DNA of 10,585 nucleotides from Candidatus Zhuqueibacterota bacterium 4484_87 (GCA_002085355.1 NATN01000056.1:1-10585); one strand, 5' to 3'. Shown: positions 1 through 6,723, counted from the stretch's first letter. Notes: generated by a model not told the origin, from the letters alone. Numbers and translations: made by a program.

Positions 1-1
1 G

Positions 2-493
2 CGCGAAACAAACTCAACCTGGGCAATCACCAGCATTTGCGGCTTGTATTACGCCGGAACGGATTCGCTCACTCCCGGAGAAATTGTCCTGGAGTCAGAC
101 ACGTCCGTAGCGAGAAACATCAATATTTTTGTCAATCGTGCGCAGGCACATCGCGTAACAAACAGCAAAATTATCGGCTCAATTAAATTTGAAGGCGCCT
201 GGCCCAACTCCGTTCTCGACGTCAGAGTGATTGCCACGACGAAGTTTTCGCTGTTTCCGGTACAATTCCCAACTTTGCTGGACATCAGTTTCAGCAACGG
301 AATTCCTGCAGGGAGTGATTCTGCGCAATACGTAATTGATGCTTTTCCTGCGCACTACGTCGCCACTGCTGTTTTGCTATTTAAAGCAAATGACTCTTTT
401 TCATTGAATAGTATCATCGCATTGGACCAAACGCCGTACACTGTCAGCGAAGATTCAACAGTTGTCGGGCCTGACTTTTTAATTAAATTTTGA
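2..493 (+). CDS. Secreted beta-rich protein of unknown function, C-terminal part (5' end outside window)
   Basis: The frame is open from the first bases of the window to a TGA at 491-493, so 163 C-terminal residues are seen and the start is missing. A TTG at 44 is in frame, but nothing suggests it is the real start: the residues before it (RETNSTWAITSICG) continue smoothly. The chain is rich in alternating hydrophobic, Ser/Thr and Asn residues, has no predicted membrane helix, and looks like beta-sandwich domains. From about visible residue 54 a domain begins with a GSIKFEGAWP stretch, then DVRVIATT, GIPAGSDSAQYVIDAFPAHYVATAVLLF and a Phe at the C-terminus; the block is split here only for reading. 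The first 45 visible residues resemble the end of a second copy. I do not recognise the family. The TonB-dependent receptor gene starts 22 bases downstream, so co-transcription and an exported location are likely. A surface partner of the receptor is possible but unproven. Confidence 0.7.
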   Translation, partial: RETNSTWAITSICGLYYAGTDSLTPGEIVLESDTSVARNINIFVNRAQAHRVTNSKIIGSIKFEGAWPNSVLDVRVIATTKFSLFPVQFPTLLDISFSNGIPAGSDSAQYVIDAFPAHYVATAVLLFKANDSFSLNSIIALDQTPYTVSEDSTVVGPDFLIKF

Positions 494-515
494 AACAAAC
501 AAAAGACTTTTGTCA

Positions 516-2732
516 ATGAAAAAAATACTCATAAATATTACGCTGGTATTTATTTTTGCTGCTCTGAGCGGTTTGCAAGGACAGGTTTCCAATCATGGTT
601 CCCTTGAAGGCAAAGTTGTGGACGCCAAAACAAACGAACCATTGATCGGCGCTAACATTATCATTTTGGGCACGAACCTGGGAACCATGAGCGATTTGCA
701 GGGCAATTTTTTCCTGAAAAAAGTGCCGGTGGGCAGCTACTCCATCAAAGCGACGATTATTGGCTACAAAAGCAAAACCGCAACTGTACAAGTGCAATAT
801 CAGCAAACAGTGAAAATTAAATTTGAACTGACAGAAACAGTGCTTGAGATGCCGGAGTTGATTGTCACGGCAGGCAAAAAAGCGCAGAGTTTTCAGGATG
901 TGCCCAATAGCGTGAGTCTGGTAACCCCGCGGGAAATCGAACGCCGCAATAGAACCTATCTCAACGAAGTTCTGGAATACACGCCAGGCGTCAATTTCAT
1001 GCATGGCGACGTAAACATTCGTGGCTCATCCGGTTTCAGTCTCGGCGCTGGTAGTCGCGTGCTTTTGCTTTTGGACGGGATCCCCATGATGCCCGGTGAC
1101 AGCGGAGATATAAAATGGGACATCATTCCCATCAGCCAAATCGAGCGCGTCGAAGTTGTCAAGGGCGCCGGATCAGCACTTTACGGCTCTTACGCCCTCG
1201 GCGGAGTGATCAATATCATTAGCAAAGAACCGTCGCCGGAACCGTACACCGAGCTGAAAATCTCAACAGGAATTTATGATAAACCTCACTATCCTGAATG
1301 GGAATGGACGGACAGGATGCTTCATTTTAGCCAGACCGACGTAACCCATTCCAGAAAATTGAAAAATGTCGGCATTCTGCTTTCCGCCGGAAGGAAGAGT
1401 TCTACCGGATACCAGCAAAACGGAGATTACATCAATTGGAATCTGCTTGGTAGAGCAGATGTTCATTTTGATAATCAGTCAAGGCTCACATTGCAGACAA
1501 ATTTCTCCACCGGTGATCGCGGAGAGATTTTTCAATGGCGCAATCAGAATGATGTCTTTGAAATGCCGGTTACTTCAGTGGGCGATTGGATCAGCTCATC
1601 AAAATTTAGCGCGAACGGTGTGTTCAGGCAATTGCTGAACCCGCGCTTCACGTACAAAATTCGCGCTTCTTACTTTGAAAATTATTGGAAACACCATTAC
1701 CACGACAACGACGATTTTTCCCGTGCACAAAATATCGGCTTTGAAGTACAAGCGGATTACGTGCTCACTTCCACTCAGTCGCTGACTTTCGGACTTGAAA
1801 CAGTGCACGACATTACCAACTCCGCCATGTTCGGCGATCACACCGGCGCTAATTGGGCAGGCTACCTGCAGGATGAGATTCATTTCGGCAAACTGGTTAC
1901 GGCAACTGCCGGCGTCCGCTATGATTATCATGCAGTCGATACAGGAATCCATGATTCCCAGATCAATCCTAAACTTGGTTTTACGATAAAGCCTTCTCTG
2001 TTCTCCACTTTCCGCGCTTCAGTTGGCAGAGGCTTTCGCTCTCCTACGATGGCGGAAATGTTCACAGAAACGACAACTTCAGGTTTCAGGATTATTCCCA
2101 ATCCGTCTTTGAAAGCGGAAAAAGCCTGGTCTTATGAAATCGGTGTCAATCAAATTATCAGTGAAAATCTGCTCATCGACTTTGCGCTATTTCACAATGA
2201 TTACCAAAATTTCATCGAACCGGAACGTGATGAGCAAAACACAGTCTATTTCATCAATGCGGAACGAGCGCGCATCCGCGGCCTGGAATTGATGGCGCAG
2301 TCCAATTGGTGGAAAAAAAGAATTCACCTGAAAACCAGCTACACCCTGCTCGACCCGAAATATGTATCCCGGGATTACACTCTGTTCTGGTGGGCGGAAA
2401 AGTTGATGGGGAAAAACGAACCAGAAGTCTCTTATTCTGCCCCTCTTGCCTATCGGGCAAAACATTTGTTCACCAATTCGGTCGATTTTAATATCGGAAA
2501 ACTTAACATTGGCGTGGATTTTCGTTACGTCAGCAGGCTGGACAGTGTCAAAGTTTATCCGACAGATAAACGCGTCTCGCAAAAAGTATGGGATGCGCGC
2601 ATGAGTTATAAACTGGATCAGGTTACTTTTGCTTTTAACCTAAACAATCTTTTTAATTACAGCTATACACAAATAGAGCGAAACATGGCGCCTGTGAGAC
2701 ATTTTGTTTTCAGCGTTAGCGGGCGTTTTTAG
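516..2732 (+). CDS. TonB-dependent outer-membrane receptor with N-terminal carboxypeptidase-regulatory-like domain
   Basis: This is a complete 738-residue receptor for energy-dependent uptake across the outer membrane. A signal peptide (MKKILINITLVFIFAALSG, cut near residue 22) is followed by a carboxypeptidase-regulatory-like beta-sandwich at about 27-108 (GKVVDAKTNEPLIGANI, then GYKSKTATV). A TonB-box-like ELIVTAG lies at about 114-120. The plug domain spans roughly 125-240 and shows LLLLDGIP, IERVEVVKG and ALYGSYALGGVINII. The rest is a 22-strand-type barrel ending in FSVSGRF with the usual terminal Phe. At this length it resembles siderophore, haem or cobalamin receptors more than the much longer SusC glycan receptors. 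The substrate cannot be read from the sequence. ATG 516 is chosen over the in-frame TTG at 510 because it begins directly with the MKK signal peptide. No Shine-Dalgarno sequence precedes either start. The FadL-like gene follows 113 bases later. Confidence 0.93.
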   Translation: MKKILINITLVFIFAALSGLQGQVSNHGSLEGKVVDAKTNEPLIGANIIILGTNLGTMSDLQGNFFLKKVPVGSYSIKATIIGYKSKTATVQVQYQQTVKIKFELTETVLEMPELIVTAGKKAQSFQDVPNSVSLVTPREIERRNRTYLNEVLEYTPGVNFMHGDVNIRGSSGFSLGAGSRVLLLLDGIPMMPGDSGDIKWDIIPISQIERVEVVKGAGSALYGSYALGGVINIISKEPSPEPYTELKISTGIYDKPHYPEWEWTDRMLHFSQTDVTHSRKLKNVGILLSAGRKSSTGYQQNGDYINWNLLGRADVHFDNQSRLTLQTNFSTGDRGEIFQWRNQNDVFEMPVTSVGDWISSSKFSANGVFRQLLNPRFTYKIRASYFENYWKHHYHDNDDFSRAQNIGFEVQADYVLTSTQSLTFGLETVHDITNSAMFGDHTGANWAGYLQDEIHFGKLVTATAGVRYDYHAVDTGIHDSQINPKLGFTIKPSLFSTFRASVGRGFRSPTMAEMFTETTTSGFRIIPNPSLKAEKAWSYEIGVNQIISENLLIDFALFHNDYQNFIEPERDEQNTVYFINAERARIRGLELMAQSNWWKKRIHLKTSYTLLDPKYVSRDYTLFWWAEKLMGKNEPEVSYSAPLAYRAKHLFTNSVDFNIGKLNIGVDFRYVSRLDSVKVYPTDKRVSQKVWDARMSYKLDQVTFAFNLNNLFNYSYTQIERNMAPVRHFVFSVSGRF

Positions 2733-2735
2733 TTT

Positions 2736-2741
2736 TATAAT
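2736..2741 (+). promoter_or_regulatory. Possible -10 element for the FadL-like gene
   Basis: A perfect TATAAT sits directly after the receptor stop codon. The hexamer 17 bases upstream (2713-2718, GCGTTA) is a poor -35 match, so this is only a candidate. If used, transcription would start near 2748 and give a leader of about 98 bases ahead of the FadL-like gene. No hairpin terminator is visible between the two genes, so read-through from the receptor gene is equally possible. Confidence 0.3.
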
Positions 2742-2755
2742 AAAATTTCACATGA

Positions 2756-2764
2756 GGGAGGTGG
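2756..2764 (+). promoter_or_regulatory. Orphan Shine-Dalgarno-like sequence without start codon
   Basis: GGGAGGTGG contains GGAGGTG, a seven-base complement to the 3' end of 16S rRNA. No ATG, GTG or TTG lies at a usable distance (5-10 bases) downstream. The real start of the next gene is at 2846 and has its own GGAGG. The site could stabilise the mRNA 5' end, act as a ribosome standby site, or be a relic. Function is inference. Confidence 0.4.
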
Positions 2765-2831
2765 TAATCAGAAAAATCATTTTTTTCTTTAAAAGAGAGC
2801 TACATCAAGAGAACTAACATAAAACCAAATC

Positions 2832-2836
2832 GGAGG
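2832..2836 (+). promoter_or_regulatory. Ribosome binding site of the FadL-like gene
   Basis: GGAGG lies 9 bases before ATG 2846 and fixes that start, which also begins a clear signal peptide. Confidence 0.8.
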
Positions 2837-2845
2837 ACAAAACAA

Positions 2846-4315
2846 ATGAAACGTACTTCAACAATCACAACTTTTTTTCTCGTGCTTTTATTAGCAGGCA
2901 GCGTTTTTGCTTCAGGCGTTGGCTTGACCGGAATCGGCGCGCGCGCCACAGCGCTCGGCGGAAATTTCCGCGGCATTGCCAATGACTGGAGCGCTATGTA
3001 CTGGAACCCGGCAGGGTTGACGCAGATAGAAGGCTGGCACTTTGGTTTTTCATCTGAAGCCATCATACCGGTTAGCGAATATACTTTTGCCAATAGCACA
3101 GTGATGCCGTTCTCAATATTCAGAACCGGATCCACCGAGAACGAACCAAAAACATTCTTGGTTCCGGCTGCTGGTATCGTTTATGGCATGGAAAATATGA
3201 GCTTCGGCTTGGCTGTTTACGCACCGTTTGGCCTGGGTTCCAAATGGGATGTGATGAACACGGCTACTTATAACAGCGACTATCCGGGAATCGATTACGA
3301 AAGCGATTTGCAAGTTATCGCCATTCAGCCGACTTTCGCTTATAAAGTGACAGACAAACTCTCTTTGGGCGTAGGCGCAATCATCACTTACGCTGATATT
3401 ATCATTCGCACACCCGTAACCACGCCGAACCCGTTGATTTTCGATCCCAACTATGCCGCTCTGAAACAGGGCGTGTTAGCTCCCATGGGCTTGGATGCGT
3501 CAACATACAATCACATTTTGACGGAAAAGAAACTCACCGGAAACGGTTTTGGCTACGGCGCAAACATTGGCTTGAAATTTGATTTGAGCGAAAAATTGTC
3601 CCTTGGCGTATCAGCGATTTATTACAACGACATGAGCCTGGACGGAAAAATCAGTGCTGCCACCTACGGCGCAAAAATAAGTCCCGCTATTCAGCAGCAG
3701 CTCAGTCAAACCCTGGACGGACTCATTGCCATGGGCCAGCTCACCGAAGCTGACAAGCAGCAGATTCTGGGAATTTACAGTGGTCAGAAAATGGTGCTGG
3801 CAGATGATGCTCCCGGTACAGCTACACTTCCGCTGCCGATGACTGTAGGCGCTGGTTTTGCCTACAAAGCAACAGATAACTTGATGTTCTCAGGCGATGT
3901 TTCCTGGACCCAATGGGCATCCTGGGATGTTATTCCCATTGACATGGACGACGGTTCAAAAGCTGAATTAGTGGAAAACTGGGAAGATGGAATTCGTTTG
4001 GGTCTCGGTGCTGAATATTGTGTTACAGAAAAATTAGGCATCCGTGCCGGTTACTACACAGAACCAGCAGCCCCACCGGATGAAACGCTGACAATCACAA
4101 TCCCCGATCCGGGAAGAAGACACGGAATCAATGTGGGTATCAGCTACGATTTCGGTATGTTCAAAGCTTATGCCAGTTACGAAAAACTTCTCATCGGCGA
4201 GCGTACAATCAGCGACTGGAAATATGACACCACCTCCAGCTCATACGACAACATGGCTGGTACTTACAAAATGGATGTGAATAATTTCATGGCAGGATTG
4301 AATTTCGCATTCTAA
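2846..4315 (+). CDS. FadL/OMPP1/TodX-family outer-membrane transport protein
   Basis: This 489-residue protein resembles the FadL family of outer-membrane barrels that let long-chain fatty acids and other hydrophobic compounds diffuse in. The signal peptide is MKRTSTITTFFLVLLLAGSV followed by FASG, with cleavage near residue 22-24. The mature N-terminus carries the family signature: GIGARATALGG (30-39), then a Trp-Ser-Ala-Met-Tyr-Trp run and NPAGL (54-58), which in FadL forms the hatch. Alternating strands follow, with repeated FAYKVTDKLSLGVGA and KFDLSEKLSLGVSA type hairpins, and the chain ends FMAGLNFAF with a terminal Phe. Residues of about 272-312 are rich in Gln, Leu and Ala and look like a helical insert between strands. 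Length is close to E. coli FadL. The ligand is unknown; family-wide it may be fatty acids, alkanes or aromatics. Its position after a TonB receptor suggests an uptake role, but the strong own ribosome site and possible own promoter allow independent expression. Confidence 0.88.
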   Translation: MKRTSTITTFFLVLLLAGSVFASGVGLTGIGARATALGGNFRGIANDWSAMYWNPAGLTQIEGWHFGFSSEAIIPVSEYTFANSTVMPFSIFRTGSTENEPKTFLVPAAGIVYGMENMSFGLAVYAPFGLGSKWDVMNTATYNSDYPGIDYESDLQVIAIQPTFAYKVTDKLSLGVGAIITYADIIIRTPVTTPNPLIFDPNYAALKQGVLAPMGLDASTYNHILTEKKLTGNGFGYGANIGLKFDLSEKLSLGVSAIYYNDMSLDGKISAATYGAKISPAIQQQLSQTLDGLIAMGQLTEADKQQILGIYSGQKMVLADDAPGTATLPLPMTVGAGFAYKATDNLMFSGDVSWTQWASWDVIPIDMDDGSKAELVENWEDGIRLGLGAEYCVTEKLGIRAGYYTEPAAPPDETLTITIPDPGRRHGINVGISYDFGMFKAYASYEKLLIGERTISDWKYDTTSSSYDNMAGTYKMDVNNFMAGLNFAF

Positions 4316-4344
4316 TTTTTGCGCGACATTTTTTCATCAAAATA

Positions 4345-4381
4345 AAAAGCCCCTCTGCAGCAATTTTGCAGAAGGGCTTTT
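4345..4381. terminator. Bidirectional intrinsic terminator between convergent genes
   Basis: Arms AAAAAGCCC-CTCTGCA and TGCAGA-AGGGCTTTTT pair around a seven-base loop (4360-4366), with one C/A mismatch at 4353/4373. A T-rich tract follows on the plus strand, and the A-rich left side gives a T tract on the minus strand. It can end both the FadL-like gene and the fumarase gene. Confidence 0.85.
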
Positions 4382-4409
4382 ATTTTATCCCTAATAAAAT
4401 TTCAAAAAA

Positions 4410-5927
4410 CTATTTGAGCAATTTCTCCAATTTCTCCCCGGATGCTTCCAGCAAATCTTTATGCAGGGAATTACCGTGAGAATCCATTGTTACCACTGCC
4501 GGAAAACCTTCCACATGAAATTCCCAAACAGCTTCGGGACTGCCGAATTGTTCCAGATAAACATGGGGAATTTTTTTGACTGTTTTGGCGTAAATCTGTG
4601 CTGCCCCGCCAATGGCATGGAGATACACAGCACCGTGCTCCTGACAGGCTTTCAGCGTTTTGGGCCCCATGCCGCCTTTGCCGATGACTGCCTTGATGCC
4701 AAATTTTTTGATAATTTCCGCCTGATACGGTTCTTCCCGAATGGAAGTGGTCGGTCCCGCTGCCATGGTTTTATATTCTCCATTTTCTTTGAGAATTACC
4801 GGGCCGCAATGATAAATAATGCCATTTTTGATCACATCCAGTTCCCCGCCTTCGTGGAGATATTTGTGAACCGCATCCCTGCCCGTAAAAATCGTACCGT
4901 TGATAACGACATTATCGCCTACTTTCAGAGAGCGGATTTGTTCTTCTGTTACAGGCGTATTCAGCACCTTCACTGATTTCGATTCAATCGTAAAATCATC
5001 AGGAAAATCCACTTCTTTATCAAATTCATCGGGCGATTGATACAGCCAGCGAAGCACCTCTCCTTTCTGGCTCAGCACAACCCCACGACGACGGTACGCC
5101 CAGCACATGTAAGCAATAGTCACAAAAAATGACGCCGGAAGCCGATTTCTCGTCCCGATTTTACACGCACCGATAGTCAGTTTTCCGCCAAAACCCATGG
5201 GGCCTATCTCCAGTTGATTGGCTTCTTCCAGAATCTGATTTTCCAGTTTCGCTAATTCAGGGATCGGATTCACATCATCAACCTCTCGCAGAAGCTGATG
5301 TTTTGCCCATTCGTATCCCACTGCGCGATCCCCACCGATGCAAACACCTAAAAATCCAGGGCTGCAGCCTTTGCCCTGCGCCTGATAGACGGCATCCAGA
5401 ATACAGGCGCGCACGCCTTCCAAATCACGACCATATTTTTTGCCGTTAAACTCGGCTGGCAGCTTGTATTGTGTACTCATATTTTCGCAGCCGCCACCTT
5501 TCTGGATAAGTTTCACTTCAATTTCATCGCTGTCGCCCTGATAAAATTTAAATGCCGGACTACCGGGTCCTAAGTTAGTTCCGGAATTTTTTCCGGTGAG
5601 ACTATCCACGGAATTCTGGCGCAAATATCCTTTTTTCGTCGCGGCTACTACTGCGTCTTCGATCGCCTGCTGCAATTTATTAATATCCGTACCCAGCGGA
5701 TAAGTAATATAAAAATTCAGCAGTCCAGTGTCCTGGCAAATAGGCAAAGAACGGCGTTTCGCCAGTCCGATGTTTTGCAGCACCAAGTCCAAAGCAAAAT
5801 CAGCTTTTGACCCAGGGTCTTCCAATTTTTTTCTCAAAGCAAGTACCTGCTCCACATCTTGGGGTAAAAACGCAGAAGTCCGACGAATCAACTCCAAAAT
5901 ATTCTCTGAAACCTTTGCGTAATCCAT
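4410..5927 (-). CDS. Class I (Fe-S) fumarate hydratase, single-chain
   Basis: Class I fumarases interconvert fumarate and L-malate in the TCA cycle with an oxygen-sensitive [4Fe-4S] cluster. At 505 residues this one fuses an N-terminal alpha (Fumerase) part at about 10-290 with a C-terminal beta (Fumerase_C) part at about 320-495. By position, the likely cluster cysteines are C64 in CQDTG, C188 in GCSPGFLGVC and C275 in IAYMCWAYRR. Other family landmarks are KGGGCENMS (143-151), GPMGFGGKLTIG, VINGTIFTGRDAVHKYL in the beta part, HCGPV, AAGPTTSIREE and GKGGMG (416-421). Departures are CSP for the usual CPP, TRNRLPASFF where HTHLASLPV is common, and extra Cys at 147 and 196. Tartrate dehydratase is the main alternative, but the fused layout favours fumarase. 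AAGGAGG precedes ATG 5927. It probably shares a transcript with the lipoprotein gene 49 bases upstream. Confidence 0.88.
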   Translation of the reverse strand: MDYAKVSENILELIRRTSAFLPQDVEQVLALRKKLEDPGSKADFALDLVLQNIGLAKRRSLPICQDTGLLNFYITYPLGTDINKLQQAIEDAVVAATKKGYLRQNSVDSLTGKNSGTNLGPGSPAFKFYQGDSDEIEVKLIQKGGGCENMSTQYKLPAEFNGKKYGRDLEGVRACILDAVYQAQGKGCSPGFLGVCIGGDRAVGYEWAKHQLLREVDDVNPIPELAKLENQILEEANQLEIGPMGFGGKLTIGACKIGTRNRLPASFFVTIAYMCWAYRRRGVVLSQKGEVLRWLYQSPDEFDKEVDFPDDFTIESKSVKVLNTPVTEEQIRSLKVGDNVVINGTIFTGRDAVHKYLHEGGELDVIKNGIIYHCGPVILKENGEYKTMAAGPTTSIREEPYQAEIIKKFGIKAVIGKGGMGPKTLKACQEHGAVYLHAIGGAAQIYAKTVKKIPHVYLEQFGSPEAVWEFHVEGFPAVVTMDSHGNSLHKDLLEASGEKLEKLLK

Positions 5928-5931
5928 TGGC

Positions 5932-5938
5932 CCTCCTT
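5932..5938 (-). promoter_or_regulatory. Ribosome binding site of the fumarase gene
   Basis: On the minus strand this reads AAGGAGG, a full match to the anti-Shine-Dalgarno core, with a short four-base spacer to ATG 5927. It supports that start and high translation. Confidence 0.8.
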
Positions 5939-5976
5939 AAAAATTATTAGTTTGGAGAGAAATCACATCATTTTAT

Positions 5977-6429
5977 TTAAAAATAACGGCGAGACATGTG
6001 GTAATGATACATCTGCCATTTATTTCCTGCTTTTTTGAAAATAGCCGTTATGCGTGCAGTCATGGAATTGGGCAAGCCATCCATTTGATAATTATAAACA
6101 ACCGTGTAACGGGCACATGCGAGATGCGACTCGCAGTCAATTTCTACATTCTGAACTTGCGACTGAATTTCGCTCCATTCTTCCAAAATTCTATTCAAAA
6201 ATGAGGCGGTTCCCTTTTTGTCAAAAATCTGGCCATCGAGAGTGAAAAAACGAAAATCATCATGGCAAAAGGAGACAAACTGATCGAATCTTTTTGCATC
6301 AAATGCCAAATTGTAATTTGTGATTAATTTCTCAATCTGTTTTTTCTCAACAGCTTGATTTGAAGCAGTATGGCACGAAAGCAGAGCAAATGTCGCGATG
6401 AGAAAGTAAATAAAAATTTTTCTAAACAT
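5977..6429 (-). CDS. Small lipoprotein with NTF2-like (SnoaL/DUF4440) domain
   Basis: This 150-residue protein starts with a lipoprotein signal (MFRKIFIYFLIATFALLSC), with C19 as the likely lipidated residue after ALLS. The mature part of about 131 residues matches the NTF2-like cone fold. An N-terminal helix (KKQIEKLITNYNLAFDAKRF) is followed by a second helical part carrying FCHDDFRFFTLDG, then GTASFLNRIL, and strands ARYTVVYNYQ, MTARITAIFKKAGNKW and QMYHYHMSRR. The closing K-W-x-x-x-H-x-H-x-S pattern is typical of SnoaL/DUF4440 proteins. Family members range from small-molecule isomerases to non-enzymatic binding modules, so no reaction can be assigned. It is probably anchored in the periplasm or outer membrane. 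The gene has a GGAGAG site (6437-6442) seven bases before ATG 6429 and a good promoter just upstream. The fumarase gene follows after 49 bases with no terminator, so they are likely co-transcribed; a functional link is not evident. Confidence 0.8.
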   Translation of the reverse strand: MFRKIFIYFLIATFALLSCHTASNQAVEKKQIEKLITNYNLAFDAKRFDQFVSFCHDDFRFFTLDGQIFDKKGTASFLNRILEEWSEIQSQVQNVEIDCESHLACARYTVVYNYQMDGLPNSMTARITAIFKKAGNKWQMYHYHMSRRYF

Positions 6430-6458
6430 TTTGAAACTCTCCGTAATTTTTATAGTGA

Positions 6459-6487
6459 AATATATGCATGATTTCTATAAATTTCAA
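6459..6487 (-). promoter_or_regulatory. Sigma-70-type promoter for the lipoprotein-fumarase unit
   Basis: On the minus strand the -35 hexamer is TTGAAA (6482-6487) and the -10 hexamer is TATATT (6459-6464), each five of six to consensus, with an ideal 17-base spacer. Transcription would start near 6452, giving a leader of about 22 bases that contains the GGAGAG ribosome site. Confidence 0.6.
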
Positions 6488-6505
6488 GTAATTTCTTTAT
6501 TATTT

Positions 6506-6533
6506 CCTGTCAAAAATACCTGTCATTTTGACA
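6506..6533. promoter_or_regulatory. TGTCA/TGACA dyad cluster, candidate regulator binding site
   Basis: TGTCATTTTGACA (6521-6533) is a perfect palindrome with five-base arms around TTT. TGTCAAAA (6508-6515) also pairs perfectly with TTTTGACA (6526-6533) across ten bases, and CCTGTCA occurs twice, 13 bases apart (6506-6512, 6519-6525). The three half-sites suggest cooperative dimer binding. The cluster lies about 140 bases upstream of the predicted sigma-54 start for lon, a usual enhancer distance, and roughly 55-80 bases upstream of the divergent start. The protein that binds is unknown. Confidence 0.5.
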
Positions 6534-6640
6534 CATTACCAATAATTTGCCAAAACGTCAGTCTTCAGTCTTCTGCAAAAATTTCTTGATAAATCGATAA
6601 CTAATTGTTTTCTTTAGACATTGAGAATTTTTCTTTGCTT

Positions 6641-6657
6641 CTGGCACATATTTTGCG
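6641..6657 (+). promoter_or_regulatory. Sigma-54 (-24/-12) promoter for lon
   Basis: The sequence CTGGCACATATTTTGCG matches the sigma-54 consensus YTGGCACGNNNNTTGCW except for A in place of G after CAC and G in place of W at the end. The GG (6643-6644) and GC (6655-6656) are at the required 12-base step. Transcription would begin near 6668, leaving a 67-base leader before lon. No comparable sigma-70 promoter stands out ahead of lon; TTGCGG/TAAAAT at 6653-6680 with a 16-base spacer is a weak alternative. Confidence 0.6.
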
Positions 6658-6723
6658 GAAATGAATTCGGATTTTAAAATTTTTTTGAAAATTAAAATTG
6701 AAAATTAACTCAATTAAAATAAA

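Noticed and set aside
2752..2817. A 21-codon ORF (MREVVIRKIIFFF...) between the receptor and FadL-like genes.
   Set aside because: It has no ribosome binding site of its own, and the only strong SD-like sequence lies inside it; composition is that of an AT-rich leader.
4461..4976. A 171-codon plus-strand open frame inside the fumarase gene, and similar long antisense frames in the receptor gene (513-1004, 1599-1952, 2187-2582).
   Set aside because: They lie fully opposite well-conserved genes, have no recognisable domains or ribosome sites, and their composition fits a shadow frame.
6559..6572. Tandem CAGTCTT CAGTCTT in the lon upstream region.
   Set aside because: Only two short copies with no symmetry; not enough to call a regulatory repeat.
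6586..6614. TTGATA at 6586-6591 as a -35 for a sigma-70 lon promoter.
   Set aside because: The hexamer at a 17-18 base spacing (TTTCTT or TTCTTT) is not a plausible -10.
6661..6708. A 15-codon ORF starting ATG AAT TCG upstream of lon, a possible leader peptide.
   Set aside because: Its ATG lies between the -12 element and the predicted transcription start near 6668, so it would not be in the mRNA, and no ribosome site precedes it.
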